64,000 bases of DNA from JAUWCL01 sp964599375 (GCA_964599375.1 CAZREW010000008.1:62001-126000); one strand, 5' to 3'. Shown: positions 7,606-17,166, counted from the stretch's first letter. Notes: generated from the letters alone by a model not told the origin. Made by a program: numbers and translations.

Positions 7606-9800
7606 GTGAAACAAACTCCAGACGCGCCAGGATCATATCCCTGGGGGCGTGCGCCGTCTGCGCGCAGACCCTTTTCATAAGGGAGATCCTCGGGATCGTG
7701 ACCGGCACCGAGCTGACGCTTGGCCTCGCCCTGGCCTCCTGGCTCTTCTGGACTGGTACGGGTGGCCTTCTCCTGGGCCGGTTTCTTCGGCCCGGTTCGA
7801 AAACAGCCGCACGGGTCTTTCCGGGTCTATCCGTCTCTCTCGCTCTTTCCGTCCCGCTGATCGTCCTGTCCATACGCGCCGGCAGAAGCATACTGGTCGA
7901 TCCGCCCGGCTCGATACCGGATATCCTTCCCGCGGCGGTACTGATCCTCTTATCGATGGCGCCCTTCGGCCTCCTGTACGGCGCGGTCTACAATTCCGCG
8001 AGCGCCGTGGTGCGGAAGCCGGGGGATCGGCTGACGACCGGCATCTCAGCCGCGTACATGCTCGAAGCGGCGGGATCGGTAGCGGGAGGCCTGCTCCTGT
8101 CCCTGCTCCTTTTCGCTTTCCTTACCCAGCTTGCCGCTTCGTTCGCCGTGTCCGTGGCGGTGACCGCGGTCTTTTTCGTCACGTCATCAAAGAGCGGGCG
8201 CGCCGGATGGGCGGCGGCGCTTCTGATCGCAGCGTTCGGGTTCGCCGCTGCGCCCCGGCTCGACAGGGCGAGCATGTCGAAGGTCTTCAGGGGTTACGAG
8301 GTCATGGAGATCGTCCCTTCGAGGTACGCGGAACTCTGCGTGACAAGAGACAGGGAGACGATATCGGTCTTCTCCGGGGGAGCGAGGCTGCTTAGCCAGC
8401 CCGACCCTGAAGCGGTCGGGGAGAACGTCCAGATCCCGCTGCTTGCCCATGCCGACCCCTCGTCCGTACTGATCATCGGCGGCGGAGACGGTGGAATGGT
8501 GGACGAGGCTCTCATGCATCCCGGCATCGAGAGGGTCGACTGGATAGAGCTGGACGGGCGCCTGCCGGAGACGGCGGACAGGCTCGCCGGAAGGAGTATG
8601 GAAAGGGCGGGAGCGAGGCTGCTCACCGGGGACGGACGGTTCATGCTTCGCAGGCCGGAGCTGTACGACGTGATCATCGTAAACATCCCAGAACCGGCCA
8701 GCCTGCGGTGGAACAGGTACTTCACACGCGAATTCTTCGAGTCGGCCCGGCAGAGGCTCACGGCCGGAGGTATCCTTTCAGTAAGGCACGCTTCCTCGGA
8801 GAACTTCATCACGGCGGAGAACGCGGCCGTACTCGCGATCATCAGGGAGACTCTCGGTATCGTGTTCGAGCATGTCGATGCCGTGCCCGGAGGCACCGTC
8901 TTCTTCATAGCCTCTGACGCGCCGGTAGATATCGGCGTGATCCCCGAAAGGCTTATCGAAAGAGGGCTCGAGGGCAGGCTTCTCGTCCTCGACGCCCTGG
9001 CCTGGAGGATCACGAATGAGAGGAGGGACGATCTCGCGGCGGCCCTTGCCGGCGCCCGCCCGCTGGTGAACAGCGATCCGCGGCCGATCCTGGTCTCACG
9101 GGAACTGGTCCTCGACGCCCTCAGGTCTGGAAGGTCTTACGCGGGATTCCTCGAAGCCGTCATGGACCTGCCGCCATGGGCGCTGCCTGCAGCGCTGCTG
9201 GCGGGAGCGATACTGATCGGGATACTGACCCGGAGCGGCTCCGCCGCGGAGGCCGCCGTCTTTCTTACCGGGGCCTGCAGCATGACGGTACAGATCTCGC
9301 TGATGCTCGCTTACCAGGCCTTCTCAGGTATCCTTTACTATTCATTGGCCATACTGACCGCCCTTTTCATGGCCGGCGCCGCGCTAGGGGCTTTTGCCAC
9401 CGGAGCGCGCGGAAAAAAGGATGGGAAGAGGCTCGCCGCCCTGAATTCGCTGATGGCGTTGACGGCGCTCATGGTTCCGGCCTGGTTGTGGATTCAGGCC
9501 TCGGCGGCTCCCGGGCAGTCGGCCGGATCGGCGGGATTCATGCTCATGTCGCTAGCGGGCGGGATGCTTACCGGGGCTTATTACAGGACGGCGGTGGAGA
9601 CCGCATGGCCTGCTTCAGGGGGGGCGGTCCCGGCACTGTTCTATTCATGGGACCTGTTCGGAGCCTGCGCCGGCGGGATGATCGCGGGCACGCTGCTTTT
9701 TCCTCTGTCAGGGCTCTTCTGGACAGCCTCCACTGCTGCCGCCGTCCATGCCACGACGGCTCTGATACTCACGCGCAAGATCGTGCCGGGCCGCGTGTGA
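7602..9800 (+). CDS. Membrane-embedded spermidine-synthase-like (PABS-fold) protein
   Basis: A 732-residue protein with three parts: hydrophobic helices (about residues 8-215), a methyltransferase/aminopropyltransferase-like PABS domain (about 245-440), and a second hydrophobic block (about 525-725). The PABS part shows VLIIGGGDGG near 289, an acidic WIELDGR segment and LLTGDGRF. Where spermidine synthases have a catalytic Asp (DxTDP), this protein reads VNIPEP, so polyamine synthesis is doubtful. Such fused membrane proteins are common in environmental bacteria and their substrate is unknown. ATGA overlap with the preceding gene places it in the nadB operon; it runs convergently to within 8 bases of the MEMO gene. 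Confidence 0.75.
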   Translation: MSETNSRRARIISLGACAVCAQTLFIREILGIVTGTELTLGLALASWLFWTGTGGLLLGRFLRPGSKTAARVFPGLSVSLALSVPLIVLSIRAGRSILVDPPGSIPDILPAAVLILLSMAPFGLLYGAVYNSASAVVRKPGDRLTTGISAAYMLEAAGSVAGGLLLSLLLFAFLTQLAASFAVSVAVTAVFFVTSSKSGRAGWAAALLIAAFGFAAAPRLDRASMSKVFRGYEVMEIVPSRYAELCVTRDRETISVFSGGARLLSQPDPEAVGENVQIPLLAHADPSSVLIIGGGDGGMVDEALMHPGIERVDWIELDGRLPETADRLAGRSMERAGARLLTGDGRFMLRRPELYDVIIVNIPEPASLRWNRYFTREFFESARQRLTAGGILSVRHASSENFITAENAAVLAIIRETLGIVFEHVDAVPGGTVFFIASDAPVDIGVIPERLIERGLEGRLLVLDALAWRITNERRDDLAAALAGARPLVNSDPRPILVSRELVLDALRSGRSYAGFLEAVMDLPPWALPAALLAGAILIGILTRSGSAAEAAVFLTGACSMTVQISLMLAYQAFSGILYYSLAILTALFMAGAALGAFATGARGKKDGKRLAALNSLMALTALMVPAWLWIQASAAPGQSAGSAGFMLMSLAGGMLTGAYYRTAVETAWPASGGAVPALFYSWDLFGACAGGMIAGTLLFPLSGLFWTASTAAAVHATTALILTRKIVPGRV

Positions 9801-9808
9801 CTGTCCGT

Positions 9809-11344
9809 TCAGCGAAGGCCCATACTCTCCTCGGAGAATATCTCGGCGCTGAATATCTCTATCGTCGTTGCGGATTTCTTCCAGGCGCCGCGGGGAAGAC
9901 CCGCCTTGACGCATGTCTGGTCGAGGAAGGTATTCCTGTCCCAGCCGTATTCTACAGCCACCTGGGGTAGGAGAAGCCCCCTTTTCCCTACGGCGGAGAT
10001 TATTATCCCGTCCCTGCCGACCTCGATCTCGGAGGGGTCTTTTATCTCGCGCACCGGGCTGAGGACGGATATCTCGATCTCCAGGTCGTCGACTTCCTCC
10101 CTCGAGACGGGATCGAACCTGTAATCGCTGAAGGCCGCCGAGTAGGCCATTTCGCCGACCGTCTCCAGCAGAGGCTTGACCGCGTCGATATATCCGATGC
10201 AGCCCCTGAGCCTGCCGTCCTTCTTGAGAGTGACGAACCCGCCCCGCTTTTCCCCGAGTATGGGCGAGTCTGGAGTCGCAAGCTCGCCGGTCTCCATGCC
10301 GAGAGTCTTCTTTATGACAGATCTGGCGTATCGGAGGAGGAATATCCTTGTGTCCCTGTCGACGTCCTCTCCGACGCTCCCGCCGCGGGAGTGCGGGGAG
10401 ATTTCGGCGCGGTTCCCCGTTATCACTGCGGATACGTACCCGACGACGCTTCCACGGTCTCCCGATACATCGCCTGAGTTGGCATACTTCAGCACGGTGC
10501 ATCCGGTGGCGCCGAGCCGGGCCGAGGCGATCATGGCGGCGGCGGAGGGGCCGCCCCCGCAGGCTTCGGTCCTTCCGGACCCGATGGCCTGCATGAGCCC
10601 GGCGGCGTCGAACGCCTCGAGACTCCTGATGAACTCGCCATCGAGTCTCCTCGCCGAGCCGTCGTCATGGAAATGGGACAGATCGGTACTGGCGACTATC
10701 AGCACGTCACGGCCGGCCAGCGCTCCGGCGAGAGCCTCCGCGAGGCCGTACACCACGTCGGCGGACTGGTCTCCCATGACGATCGGTACGATCTTGAAAT
10801 CCCCGAGTGCGACCTGGAGGAAGGGTATCTGCACCTCGAGGGAATGCTCGCCCCTTCCACGCGTGCCGGTTCCGTGACCTTCAGGGCCTATCCTCACCAG
10901 GTCGCTGCGCGACGCGATATCTTCCGATAGCTCCCTGTCCACTTCGACCTGGCCGAGAGGAGTCTCGTACGCGCCGCCGTCGTAGATCGACGCGAATCTG
11001 AAATACTCCACGTGACACGGGGATATGACCACGACCGTCCCGAACTGGCCCTTTTTGAGAAGAGAGTATCCGTACGCTGCCACCTGTCCAGAGTATACAT
11101 AGCCGGCGTGCGGCGAGATCAGAGCGAATATGTCTCCGGTGACAGTCGGCGGATCGGCCCGCTCGATCATCGTCTCGACCTCCCTGCGGAGCGCGTCCGG
11201 GTCGGATGAATAGAACTGTCCGGCTACCGCCGGCTTCCTGATCGAATCTTTCATTTCGCTTCCTTTCAGGCCGGCGCGGAGCGGGCCGGCAGCGGCGAGT
11301 ATCAGGATGAGTACGAGCGCACGGACAGTAGTGGATATTCTCAC
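9809..11344 (-). CDS. AmmeMemoRadiSam system fusion: MEMO domain (AmrB) plus AMMECR1 domain (AmrA)
   Basis: A fusion of about 511 residues. The MEMO domain (about 35-310; PAVAGQFYSSDP, SPHAGYVYSGQ, STDLSHFHDD) is related to extradiol dioxygenases with metal-binding His residues. The AMMECR1 domain (about 340-505) contains GGFVTLKKDGRLRGCIGYI. I place the start at GTG 11344: it has GGAGGAAA 5-6 bases upstream and forms a GTGA overlap with the stop of the radical SAM gene. An upstream ATG at 11359 and a start at 11392 are less likely. From this GTG the protein opens with a Sec-type signal, basic then hydrophobic (ALVLILILAAAG), so it is predicted to be exported. The chemistry of the system is not established. 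Confidence 0.88.
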   Translation of the reverse strand: MRISTTVRALVLILILAAAGPLRAGLKGSEMKDSIRKPAVAGQFYSSDPDALRREVETMIERADPPTVTGDIFALISPHAGYVYSGQVAAYGYSLLKKGQFGTVVVISPCHVEYFRFASIYDGGAYETPLGQVEVDRELSEDIASRSDLVRIGPEGHGTGTRGRGEHSLEVQIPFLQVALGDFKIVPIVMGDQSADVVYGLAEALAGALAGRDVLIVASTDLSHFHDDGSARRLDGEFIRSLEAFDAAGLMQAIGSGRTEACGGGPSAAAMIASARLGATGCTVLKYANSGDVSGDRGSVVGYVSAVITGNRAEISPHSRGGSVGEDVDRDTRIFLLRYARSVIKKTLGMETGELATPDSPILGEKRGGFVTLKKDGRLRGCIGYIDAVKPLLETVGEMAYSAAFSDYRFDPVSREEVDDLEIEISVLSPVREIKDPSEIEVGRDGIIISAVGKRGLLLPQVAVEYGWDRNTFLDQTCVKAGLPRGAWKKSATTIEIFSAEIFSEESMGLR

Positions 11345-12471
11345 GTGTCTTTCCTCCATACGCCGGGCTGGACCGCTCCGCAGAACCGGCATCTGTCTCC
11401 GTCCATCTCCATCGACCGTATCTCATAGCCGAATCTCTCTATGATCATCCTCGAGCAGGAACGGCAGTAGGTCGAGTCAGCCTCATGGCCCGCCACGTTC
11501 CCGATATAGACGTAGTGCATCCCCGAGCCGAGGCATATCTGCCTGGCCGCCACCAGTGACGAGACCGGCGTGGGAGGCAGGTCGGGCAGGCGGTAGGCCG
11601 GCAGGAACCTCGAGAAGTGTACCGGGACGTCCGGTCCGAGTTCCGACATTATCCATGAGGCCATCCTGCTTATGGAATCAGGGTCGTCGTTTAGAGTAGG
11701 CACCATGAGGTAGACGATCTCGAGCCATACCCCGCGCGACCGGATATCGACGAGCGAACGCAGCACCGGATCGAGTTTTCCCCCGCATATCTTCGTGTAG
11801 TATCCGTCCTCGAACGCCTTGAGATCGACCTTTATCGCGTCGACCGATGAACAGAGCGCTTTTAGCGCCTCGCTTTCGATATATCCGTTCGATACGGCGA
11901 CGCTTCTTATCCCGGATGCTTTCGCCGCCTCCGCGATATCCATAGCGTACTCGATGAAGACAACAGGCTCACCGTACGTGAAAGCGATCGAGGAGGCTCC
12001 GGACTGGACTGCTTTTCTCGGGAAGAAGCCGGGATTGACAGTCTCCGAGGGGTTATCCTCCGGGGAGGACTGGGAGATCTGCCAGTTCTGGCAGAAGAGG
12101 CATGTCATGTTGCAGCCCACCGTCGAAAGGGATAGGGCTGTCGTGCCGGGCAGAAAATGGTAGAACGGCTTCTTCTCGATAGGGTCTGTGTGGATGGCGC
12201 ATGGCTTCCCCCAGGAGAGTGTATAGAGGGTCCCGCCTCTGTTTTCCCTGACCCGGCAAGCGCCGCGCCTGCCGTCGGCGATAACGCAGTTGCGGGGGCA
12301 GAGTCTGCACCCGACACGGCCGTGATCGAGCCTTTCCCAGAACCCGGCGCGCCTGGGAGCGTCTTCGCCGGCAAGGACCGGACCTCCGGCAAGAGCCCCG
12401 GCCGCTATCATACCGGACGCGCTCCGGAGGAAATCCCTTCTCGAGATCTTTCCGAGATTGTCTTCCATCAT
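11341..12471 (-). CDS. amrS: AmmeMemoRadiSam system radical SAM enzyme (AmrS-like) with Tat signal
   Basis: A 376-residue radical SAM protein. The CxxxCxxC cluster motif is C120-NMT-C124-LF-C127. Additional cysteines flank the domain: C55/C58/C62/C72 at the N-terminus, and CRSC plus CRFC near the C-terminus, which may bind zinc or a further cluster. The N-terminus contains a twin-arginine motif (SRRDFLRS, 10-17) followed by a small-residue hydrophobic stretch ending in AGG-PVLAGE, a typical Tat signal. Tat export would carry a folded, cofactor-loaded enzyme. It is the first gene of a two-gene operon with the MEMO-AMMECR1 fusion and overlaps it at GTGA. The substrate is unknown. Confidence 0.88.
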   Translation of the reverse strand: MMEDNLGKISRRDFLRSASGMIAAGALAGGPVLAGEDAPRRAGFWERLDHGRVGCRLCPRNCVIADGRRGACRVRENRGGTLYTLSWGKPCAIHTDPIEKKPFYHFLPGTTALSLSTVGCNMTCLFCQNWQISQSSPEDNPSETVNPGFFPRKAVQSGASSIAFTYGEPVVFIEYAMDIAEAAKASGIRSVAVSNGYIESEALKALCSSVDAIKVDLKAFEDGYYTKICGGKLDPVLRSLVDIRSRGVWLEIVYLMVPTLNDDPDSISRMASWIMSELGPDVPVHFSRFLPAYRLPDLPPTPVSSLVAARQICLGSGMHYVYIGNVAGHEADSTYCRSCSRMIIERFGYEIRSMEMDGDRCRFCGAVQPGVWRKDT

Positions 12472-12512
12472 GCAATAAATATAGCAGAATATCGCGAAAA
12501 ACGGTACTGCAG

Positions 12513-13835
12513 TTACCTGCTGGATATCGCCGAGCAGGCCCTGTGGATCTCGGCGACCGTCCCCTCGCTGAGGCGGCCGGCGTTCCCGCCTGAGATCGAT
12601 ATGCCACCTGGTGTGCCGTCCTTGAACCGAAAGAGCGAGATTATATCGAGAACGTCTCCTGAACTGCCGCCCAGCGTGATGATGAGGTCCGGCCTGGCTG
12701 CGGATACAAGATCACGGTCGGTCACGACGCTTTCGAAAGCAGTTGAACGCAGCAGCATCAGCAGGTATTTCATAGCCTCCTGGTCCACGGGCGCAGCATC
12801 GCCAGAGCCGGATGTCCAGACTCCATCGACAAGTTTCCATGACGCCACCGAATCAGGCGTCTCACACTGCAGCGCGGTGACAAGTCCCGGGCTGACGATA
12901 GAGAGGCTCATCACTATCAGGCGGTCGTCGGTCCAGTGGAAGGCGTCCAGAAAACCGGCATCGATCATGGTGACCTTCGGCCTGCCGGTCCTGACGACGG
13001 GGACCATGCCCTCCATGTCCCTGCCGAACGAGACCCTGATCGAATCTCCTCCGGCCGTTCTCAGGACGGCTGCCCTGCAGGGATCTCCTATGCCGAATGA
13101 GAGCGTGTCCGCGAGGTTCTCAGCGGTGAATTCATAGACGAGCGCTTCCGAGAGTCCGGAGACCCAGGGTTCTATCACGTTACGGTCGACGGTGAGCGTG
13201 GAACCGGTGACCTTCCATGAATCTCCAGAACGCTGAAAGGAGAGGTCGCGGTTTGGGGTGATGAGCGAGAACCCGGTGATGTTCCTGTCGGCGGGGGGTA
13301 GGAAGTTCTTGTCCCTGAGATGAAAGAGTCTTTTCTGCATCACGTTGTGCGCGAGCTCTCTGGTTACCACGACATTGCTTGACGAACCGAGCGACGCGTA
13401 CGCCCTGAAGCTGGTGGGAGTCTTGTCGCCGACGTTCACTGTGTCTGTCCTTCCGTATCGCCGGCTCTCGAGGATCACCGTGGCGTAGGGAGGTGACAGG
13501 CCGTACTGCGCGAGATCCGTGACGCCCGTGTACTCCTCGAGCTTCTGTCCCGGGGCGATCTGGCCGAGGAACATGTCTATTGTGCTCTTCTCGCCGATAT
13601 CGGTGACTGGATATGTTATGAGCCACCCGTCGCCGTCTCTTTCCCACATTATCGTCTCGCCGAACGGATTTATGAAGGAGACAGCGTCGATATCGAGAGG
13701 TCCGTAGGGGAGGAGCATCCTGGATGACAGCCGGTTCAGGTCTGCGGCTCTGCGCTGCTTTTCCTCGATGAGAAAGAAATATCCCGCGACGACGATAAGG
13801 ACCACGATGAGGATGATAAGGCCCCGGGCCTTCAC
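12513..13835 (-). CDS. DUF4340 domain protein, accessory to Gld-type ABC exporter
   Basis: A 440-residue protein with one N-terminal membrane segment (IILIVVLIVVAGYFFLI) and a long extracytoplasmic part. Repeated segments with WxI/V and FxI patterns (such as ERDGDGWLITYPV and FQRSGDSWKVTG) are characteristic of DUF4340, which normally travels with GldG-type proteins. GTG start at 13835 with GGAGGT 6-7 bases before it. It is the last gene of the four-gene minus-strand operon, 13 bases after the GldG-like gene. Probably periplasmic and anchored; function inferred only from association. Confidence 0.8.
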   Translation of the reverse strand: MKARGLIILIVVLIVVAGYFFLIEEKQRRAADLNRLSSRMLLPYGPLDIDAVSFINPFGETIMWERDGDGWLITYPVTDIGEKSTIDMFLGQIAPGQKLEEYTGVTDLAQYGLSPPYATVILESRRYGRTDTVNVGDKTPTSFRAYASLGSSSNVVVTRELAHNVMQKRLFHLRDKNFLPPADRNITGFSLITPNRDLSFQRSGDSWKVTGSTLTVDRNVIEPWVSGLSEALVYEFTAENLADTLSFGIGDPCRAAVLRTAGGDSIRVSFGRDMEGMVPVVRTGRPKVTMIDAGFLDAFHWTDDRLIVMSLSIVSPGLVTALQCETPDSVASWKLVDGVWTSGSGDAAPVDQEAMKYLLMLLRSTAFESVVTDRDLVSAARPDLIITLGGSSGDVLDIISLFRFKDGTPGGISISGGNAGRLSEGTVAEIHRACSAISSR

Positions 13836-13848
13836 TGCTCGACCTCCA

Positions 13849-15399
13849 CTATCGGACTGTCCTTTTTCTTAGCGTGAGTAAGACCGCGCCCGCAAGGAGC
13901 ACAAGCGAAGGCAGCGCGATCACGGGGATCCAGAAAACAAAACGCCCCTGCGTAGCGGTCAGCAGGACGGGCTGCTGCAGCTCATCGACGGGCCTAACCG
14001 AGATCATGTCTTCCGACTCCGCGAGCCAGTCGATGACGTTCAGCAGAAGGTCCCGGTTCCCTGAGAGCCGGAGGTTCGAATTTCCGGCGAAATCGCTGTC
14101 GCCGAACACTACTATGCGGGACTGTATGACCGTGGATGACGAATCAGCGCTGAACCCCATTGTCGAGGCGGCAGCTATATCGATCGGCCCCTTGACGTCC
14201 TCTGAAGGTTCGTACTGCGTCTGTCCTTCGAGGAGTGTCGCCAGGTCGGTCTCGGCATAGGCTCCCTCGCTGGTGCGCCCGAGGACCGTTACCTCCAGTG
14301 ACGGCGGCGTATCCTTCAGCACTATCACGGACCGCGCCTGAGGGAAGAAGGTGAAATGCCGGAATCCTTCTGTGATCGGATGGCTCCCGTAATCGTTTAC
14401 GACCGGGGTGAGATAGTTGCCGGCCAGCAGTTTTCCCTGCCTGTCCACTATCACGTCGTTACCGAGCAGGATCCCGTAAGCGGCGAGGATACCTTCGATC
14501 CCGGGGATCTCGGTCATCGGGTCGAGCATGAAGAGAGCGCGTCCGCCGCTTGTGAGATAATCGAGGATCAGGTTCTGTTCATGCTTCAGGATATCCTTTT
14601 CCGGTCCGGCGATCACCAGGACGTCGCAATCCGCGGGAATACTGTCCGAGCTCAGGGCGACGAGATCGCGGACCTCGAAATTTTCGGCCCGCAGCGCCTC
14701 TGCCATGGCGCTGAGCCCGTAGGGCCCTTCCTCGTGGATCGATTTCTCTCCGTGGCCGGTCAGGAAGAAGACCGTCTTTATCCCTCCCGATGTCACCCTG
14801 GCGATCGCATTGGTCAGCCGCGATTCATCAGGTTCATCCACCTTCTCACGCGCCGTGCCTGCTTCAATAAAGAGGACCCCGGTCCCGGTCACTCCGTAGT
14901 TGCGGGCGAGCAGGGGCTCCCTGTCCGGATCGATGAATATGAAGGAGACGGCGGGGTTGCGGGCAGAGAAGCTCTCGAGCAGATCCTGCAGGACGGCCCT
15001 TTCCTGGCTCGTCTCCTTATAAAAGGCGGTCAGCCGCACCGGGGTCTCGAGGGCATCGAGGACCTTGTCTGTCTGGGGGGAGAGCGAGAAGCGCCGGTTG
15101 CTCGTCAGGTCGACCGCGGAGGTGTGCCTGTAGGAAATGGTCTGAAGGAGGATCAGTATGGCAGCGGCCGCCGCTACTGAAAGACCAGCGCCCAGACCGT
15201 ACCGGGCAGTGCGCCTCGAGCCTTCCGATTTCTCGGAACGGTAACCGCCGACGAATGCTGCGACTGTCAGCACCAGGCCGATGACCAGCGGGAGAACAGC
15301 CGTCCATCCGCTCGTGAAGAATATCCCGTAGACGATCCCACCCAGTACGACGAGTATCAGACCGGCCGCGCTCAGTATCCTGTATATCAGGCCGCCCAT
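13849..15399 (-). CDS. gldG: GldG-like protein of ABC exporter
   Basis: A GldG-family protein of about 516 residues: two N-terminal membrane segments, then an extracytoplasmic region with the IFT52/GldG-like fold (FFLTGHGEKSIHEEGPYGLS, ALMLDPMT-like GRALFMLDPM segment) and a C-terminal membrane segment (VFWIPVIALPSLVLLAGAVL). I prefer ATG 15399, which overlaps the permease stop by one base (TGATG) and has GAGGTGG about 9 bases upstream, over the GTG at 15411. In Bacteroidetes GldG supports gliding, but homologues in non-gliders have no settled role. Confidence 0.82.
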   Translation of the reverse strand: MGGLIYRILSAAGLILVVLGGIVYGIFFTSGWTAVLPLVIGLVLTVAAFVGGYRSEKSEGSRRTARYGLGAGLSVAAAAAILILLQTISYRHTSAVDLTSNRRFSLSPQTDKVLDALETPVRLTAFYKETSQERAVLQDLLESFSARNPAVSFIFIDPDREPLLARNYGVTGTGVLFIEAGTAREKVDEPDESRLTNAIARVTSGGIKTVFFLTGHGEKSIHEEGPYGLSAMAEALRAENFEVRDLVALSSDSIPADCDVLVIAGPEKDILKHEQNLILDYLTSGGRALFMLDPMTEIPGIEGILAAYGILLGNDVIVDRQGKLLAGNYLTPVVNDYGSHPITEGFRHFTFFPQARSVIVLKDTPPSLEVTVLGRTSEGAYAETDLATLLEGQTQYEPSEDVKGPIDIAAASTMGFSADSSSTVIQSRIVVFGDSDFAGNSNLRLSGNRDLLLNVIDWLAESEDMISVRPVDELQQPVLLTATQGRFVFWIPVIALPSLVLLAGAVLLTLRKRTVR

Positions 15400-16169
15400 C
15401 AGCTTTTCCACCTCGTCGATTCAAGCGACCTCACCGTCAGGAACAGGAAAAAGACGGTAAGGAAGATGTAGTAGGTCAGGTCACTGGTCTCTATCACTCC
15501 CTTGGAGAACGACTCGAAATGATAGAGGATGGAGATCTGCGCCAGGACGGAGGCGAATCCAGGCCCGACGAATGGCGCCGCCCAGCCTATCAGGAGAAAG
15601 AAGAGAGACGCCCCGAAAGTAGCGACGCCCGCGATGATCTGGTTGTCAGTTAGAGATGAGAAGAAGGTCCCCATGGAGATAAACGCCGCCCCCATCAGGA
15701 GGAGACCGACATAACCGGTCACGACCGGTATTATCTCCGGCTCGGCGTAGTAGAAGAGCATCCCCGGATAAAGAAGCGTGCAGCCGATCATCACGGCGTA
15801 GACTGTAAGCGCCGCGAGGAACTTTCCAGACACCGCGGCGATGTCGGATACCGGAAATGTAGAGAGCAGCTCGAAGGTACCCTGCTTCTTTTCCTCTGCC
15901 ATCAGCCTCATCGTAAGGAGCGGGAGCAGCAGCAGGATGATGATGCTTATATTGCCGAGCAGGGGTCTCATCACTCCGTCGATGAGGTTCAGGCCGCCCT
16001 GAGAGAAACCGCTCTGCATCGATTGAAGCGAAAGAAGGTTGTAATACCTGAAGATACTGAAGAAGAAGTACCCGGAGATGCCTAGGAATATCGCTATTAC
16101 GATATACGCGGTCACGGACTGGAAGAAGTATCTCAGTTCCCTGCCGTATATAGCAAAGGCTCTGCTCAC
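15399..16169 (-). CDS. gldF: ABC transporter permease, GldF-like
   Basis: A 256-residue ABC-2 type permease with about six hydrophobic helices. Its N-terminal YGRELRYFFQSVTAYIV is typical of GldF-like permeases, as is the MAEEKKQGTFELLSTFP motif in the cytoplasmic loop. GTG start at 16169 shares bases with the TGA of the ATPase gene. With the ATPase and GldG-like protein it should form an exporter complex in the inner membrane. Confidence 0.88.
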   Translation of the reverse strand: MSRAFAIYGRELRYFFQSVTAYIVIAIFLGISGYFFFSIFRYYNLLSLQSMQSGFSQGGLNLIDGVMRPLLGNISIIILLLLPLLTMRLMAEEKKQGTFELLSTFPVSDIAAVSGKFLAALTVYAVMIGCTLLYPGMLFYYAEPEIIPVVTGYVGLLLMGAAFISMGTFFSSLTDNQIIAGVATFGASLFFLLIGWAAPFVGPGFASVLAQISILYHFESFSKGVIETSDLTYYIFLTVFFLFLTVRSLESTRWKS

Positions 16170-17116
16170 GCGTCTCCCTCCTCGGTGACAAGCCTGATGA
16201 ATATGTCCTCGAGCGAGAGTTCCTCGCTGTATATCTCGAGGAGAGGAATGTCCGCCTCGACGAGGTCCCTGGCAAGCGTACGCCGGATATCGGAATCGGT
16301 CGAGGATTCGACGGTCAGGAGTGTCGAACCGTCGCCGCCCCTCTCGTCGCTTCGCAGCAGCCTGGCGCCACCGATCGAGGAGATGATTTTTTCCACGGCC
16401 GGCAAGTCGAGCGAGCCGGCGATCCTCACCCTGGTCATCGAGGATCTTTTCAGCCGGTCGCGCAGGTTTTCAGGCGAGTCTACGGCTACAAGGTGTCCGT
16501 TGTTTATGATTATTATCCTGTCGCAGACCTGGCTGACCTCGGGAAGTATGTGGGAGCTGAGGATGACGGTCCTGTCCTTCCCGAGATCCTTGATCAGGGC
16601 CCTGATGTCTATTATCTGCCGCGGATCGAGACCTATTGTAGGCTCGTCAAGTATAAGAAGCTCCGGATCGTTCACTATCGCCTGCGCGATACCGACCCTC
16701 TGCTGGAATCCCTTGGACAGGTTGCCGATCTTTCTGCGTGCCACATCCCCCAGCCCGCATCTCTCGATGACACCGTCGACGGATCCAGTCAGAGAGTCTT
16801 TCCCCACTCCCTTGAGCCGCGCGGCCAGTTCGAGGAAAGAGCTGACATCCATGTCGGTGTACAGCGGATTCTTCTCAGGGAGGTATCCGATCCTCTTCCT
16901 GACCTCCATCGAATCCCTGAGTATGTCGAACCCGAATATCTCGGCGGTGCCGGAGGAAGGGGGCAGATAGCAGGTGAGCATCTTCATCGTAGTGGTCTTG
17001 CCAGCGCCGTTCGGGCCGAGGAATCCGAGGACCTCGCCTCTCTCTACAGTGAAGGACAGGCTGTCGACCGCCACGGTAACACCATAATATTTCGACAGTT
17101 CCCTTACGCTGATCAA
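16166..17116 (-). CDS. gldA: ABC transporter ATP-binding protein, GldA-like
   Basis: A 316-residue ABC ATPase: Walker A GPNGAGKTT at 34-42, signature region NLSKGFQQRVGIAQAI in place of LSGGQ, Walker B LLILDEPTIGLD, and a C-terminal extension of about 90 residues typical of ABC-2 drug- or lipid-type ATPases. TTG start at 17116 with GGAGGT about 6 bases upstream. It is the first gene of the minus-strand operon with permease, GldG-like and DUF4340 proteins; a TTGACA-type promoter lies 50-80 bases upstream. Confidence 0.9.
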   Translation of the reverse strand: MISVRELSKYYGVTVAVDSLSFTVERGEVLGFLGPNGAGKTTTMKMLTCYLPPSSGTAEIFGFDILRDSMEVRKRIGYLPEKNPLYTDMDVSSFLELAARLKGVGKDSLTGSVDGVIERCGLGDVARRKIGNLSKGFQQRVGIAQAIVNDPELLILDEPTIGLDPRQIIDIRALIKDLGKDRTVILSSHILPEVSQVCDRIIIINNGHLVAVDSPENLRDRLKRSSMTRVRIAGSLDLPAVEKIISSIGGARLLRSDERGGDGSTLLTVESSTDSDIRRTLARDLVEADIPLLEIYSEELSLEDIFIRLVTEEGDA

Positions 17117-17166
17117 GATGGACCTCCCTGGCGCATCCAGCCGCCCGCACTTGCGCGGCGCACATA

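Noticed and set aside
12157..13137. Long plus-strand open frame opposite the radical SAM and DUF4340 genes
   Set aside because: Pro/Ser/Arg-rich translation with no motif, no SD and no promoter. It is the mirror of real minus-strand coding.
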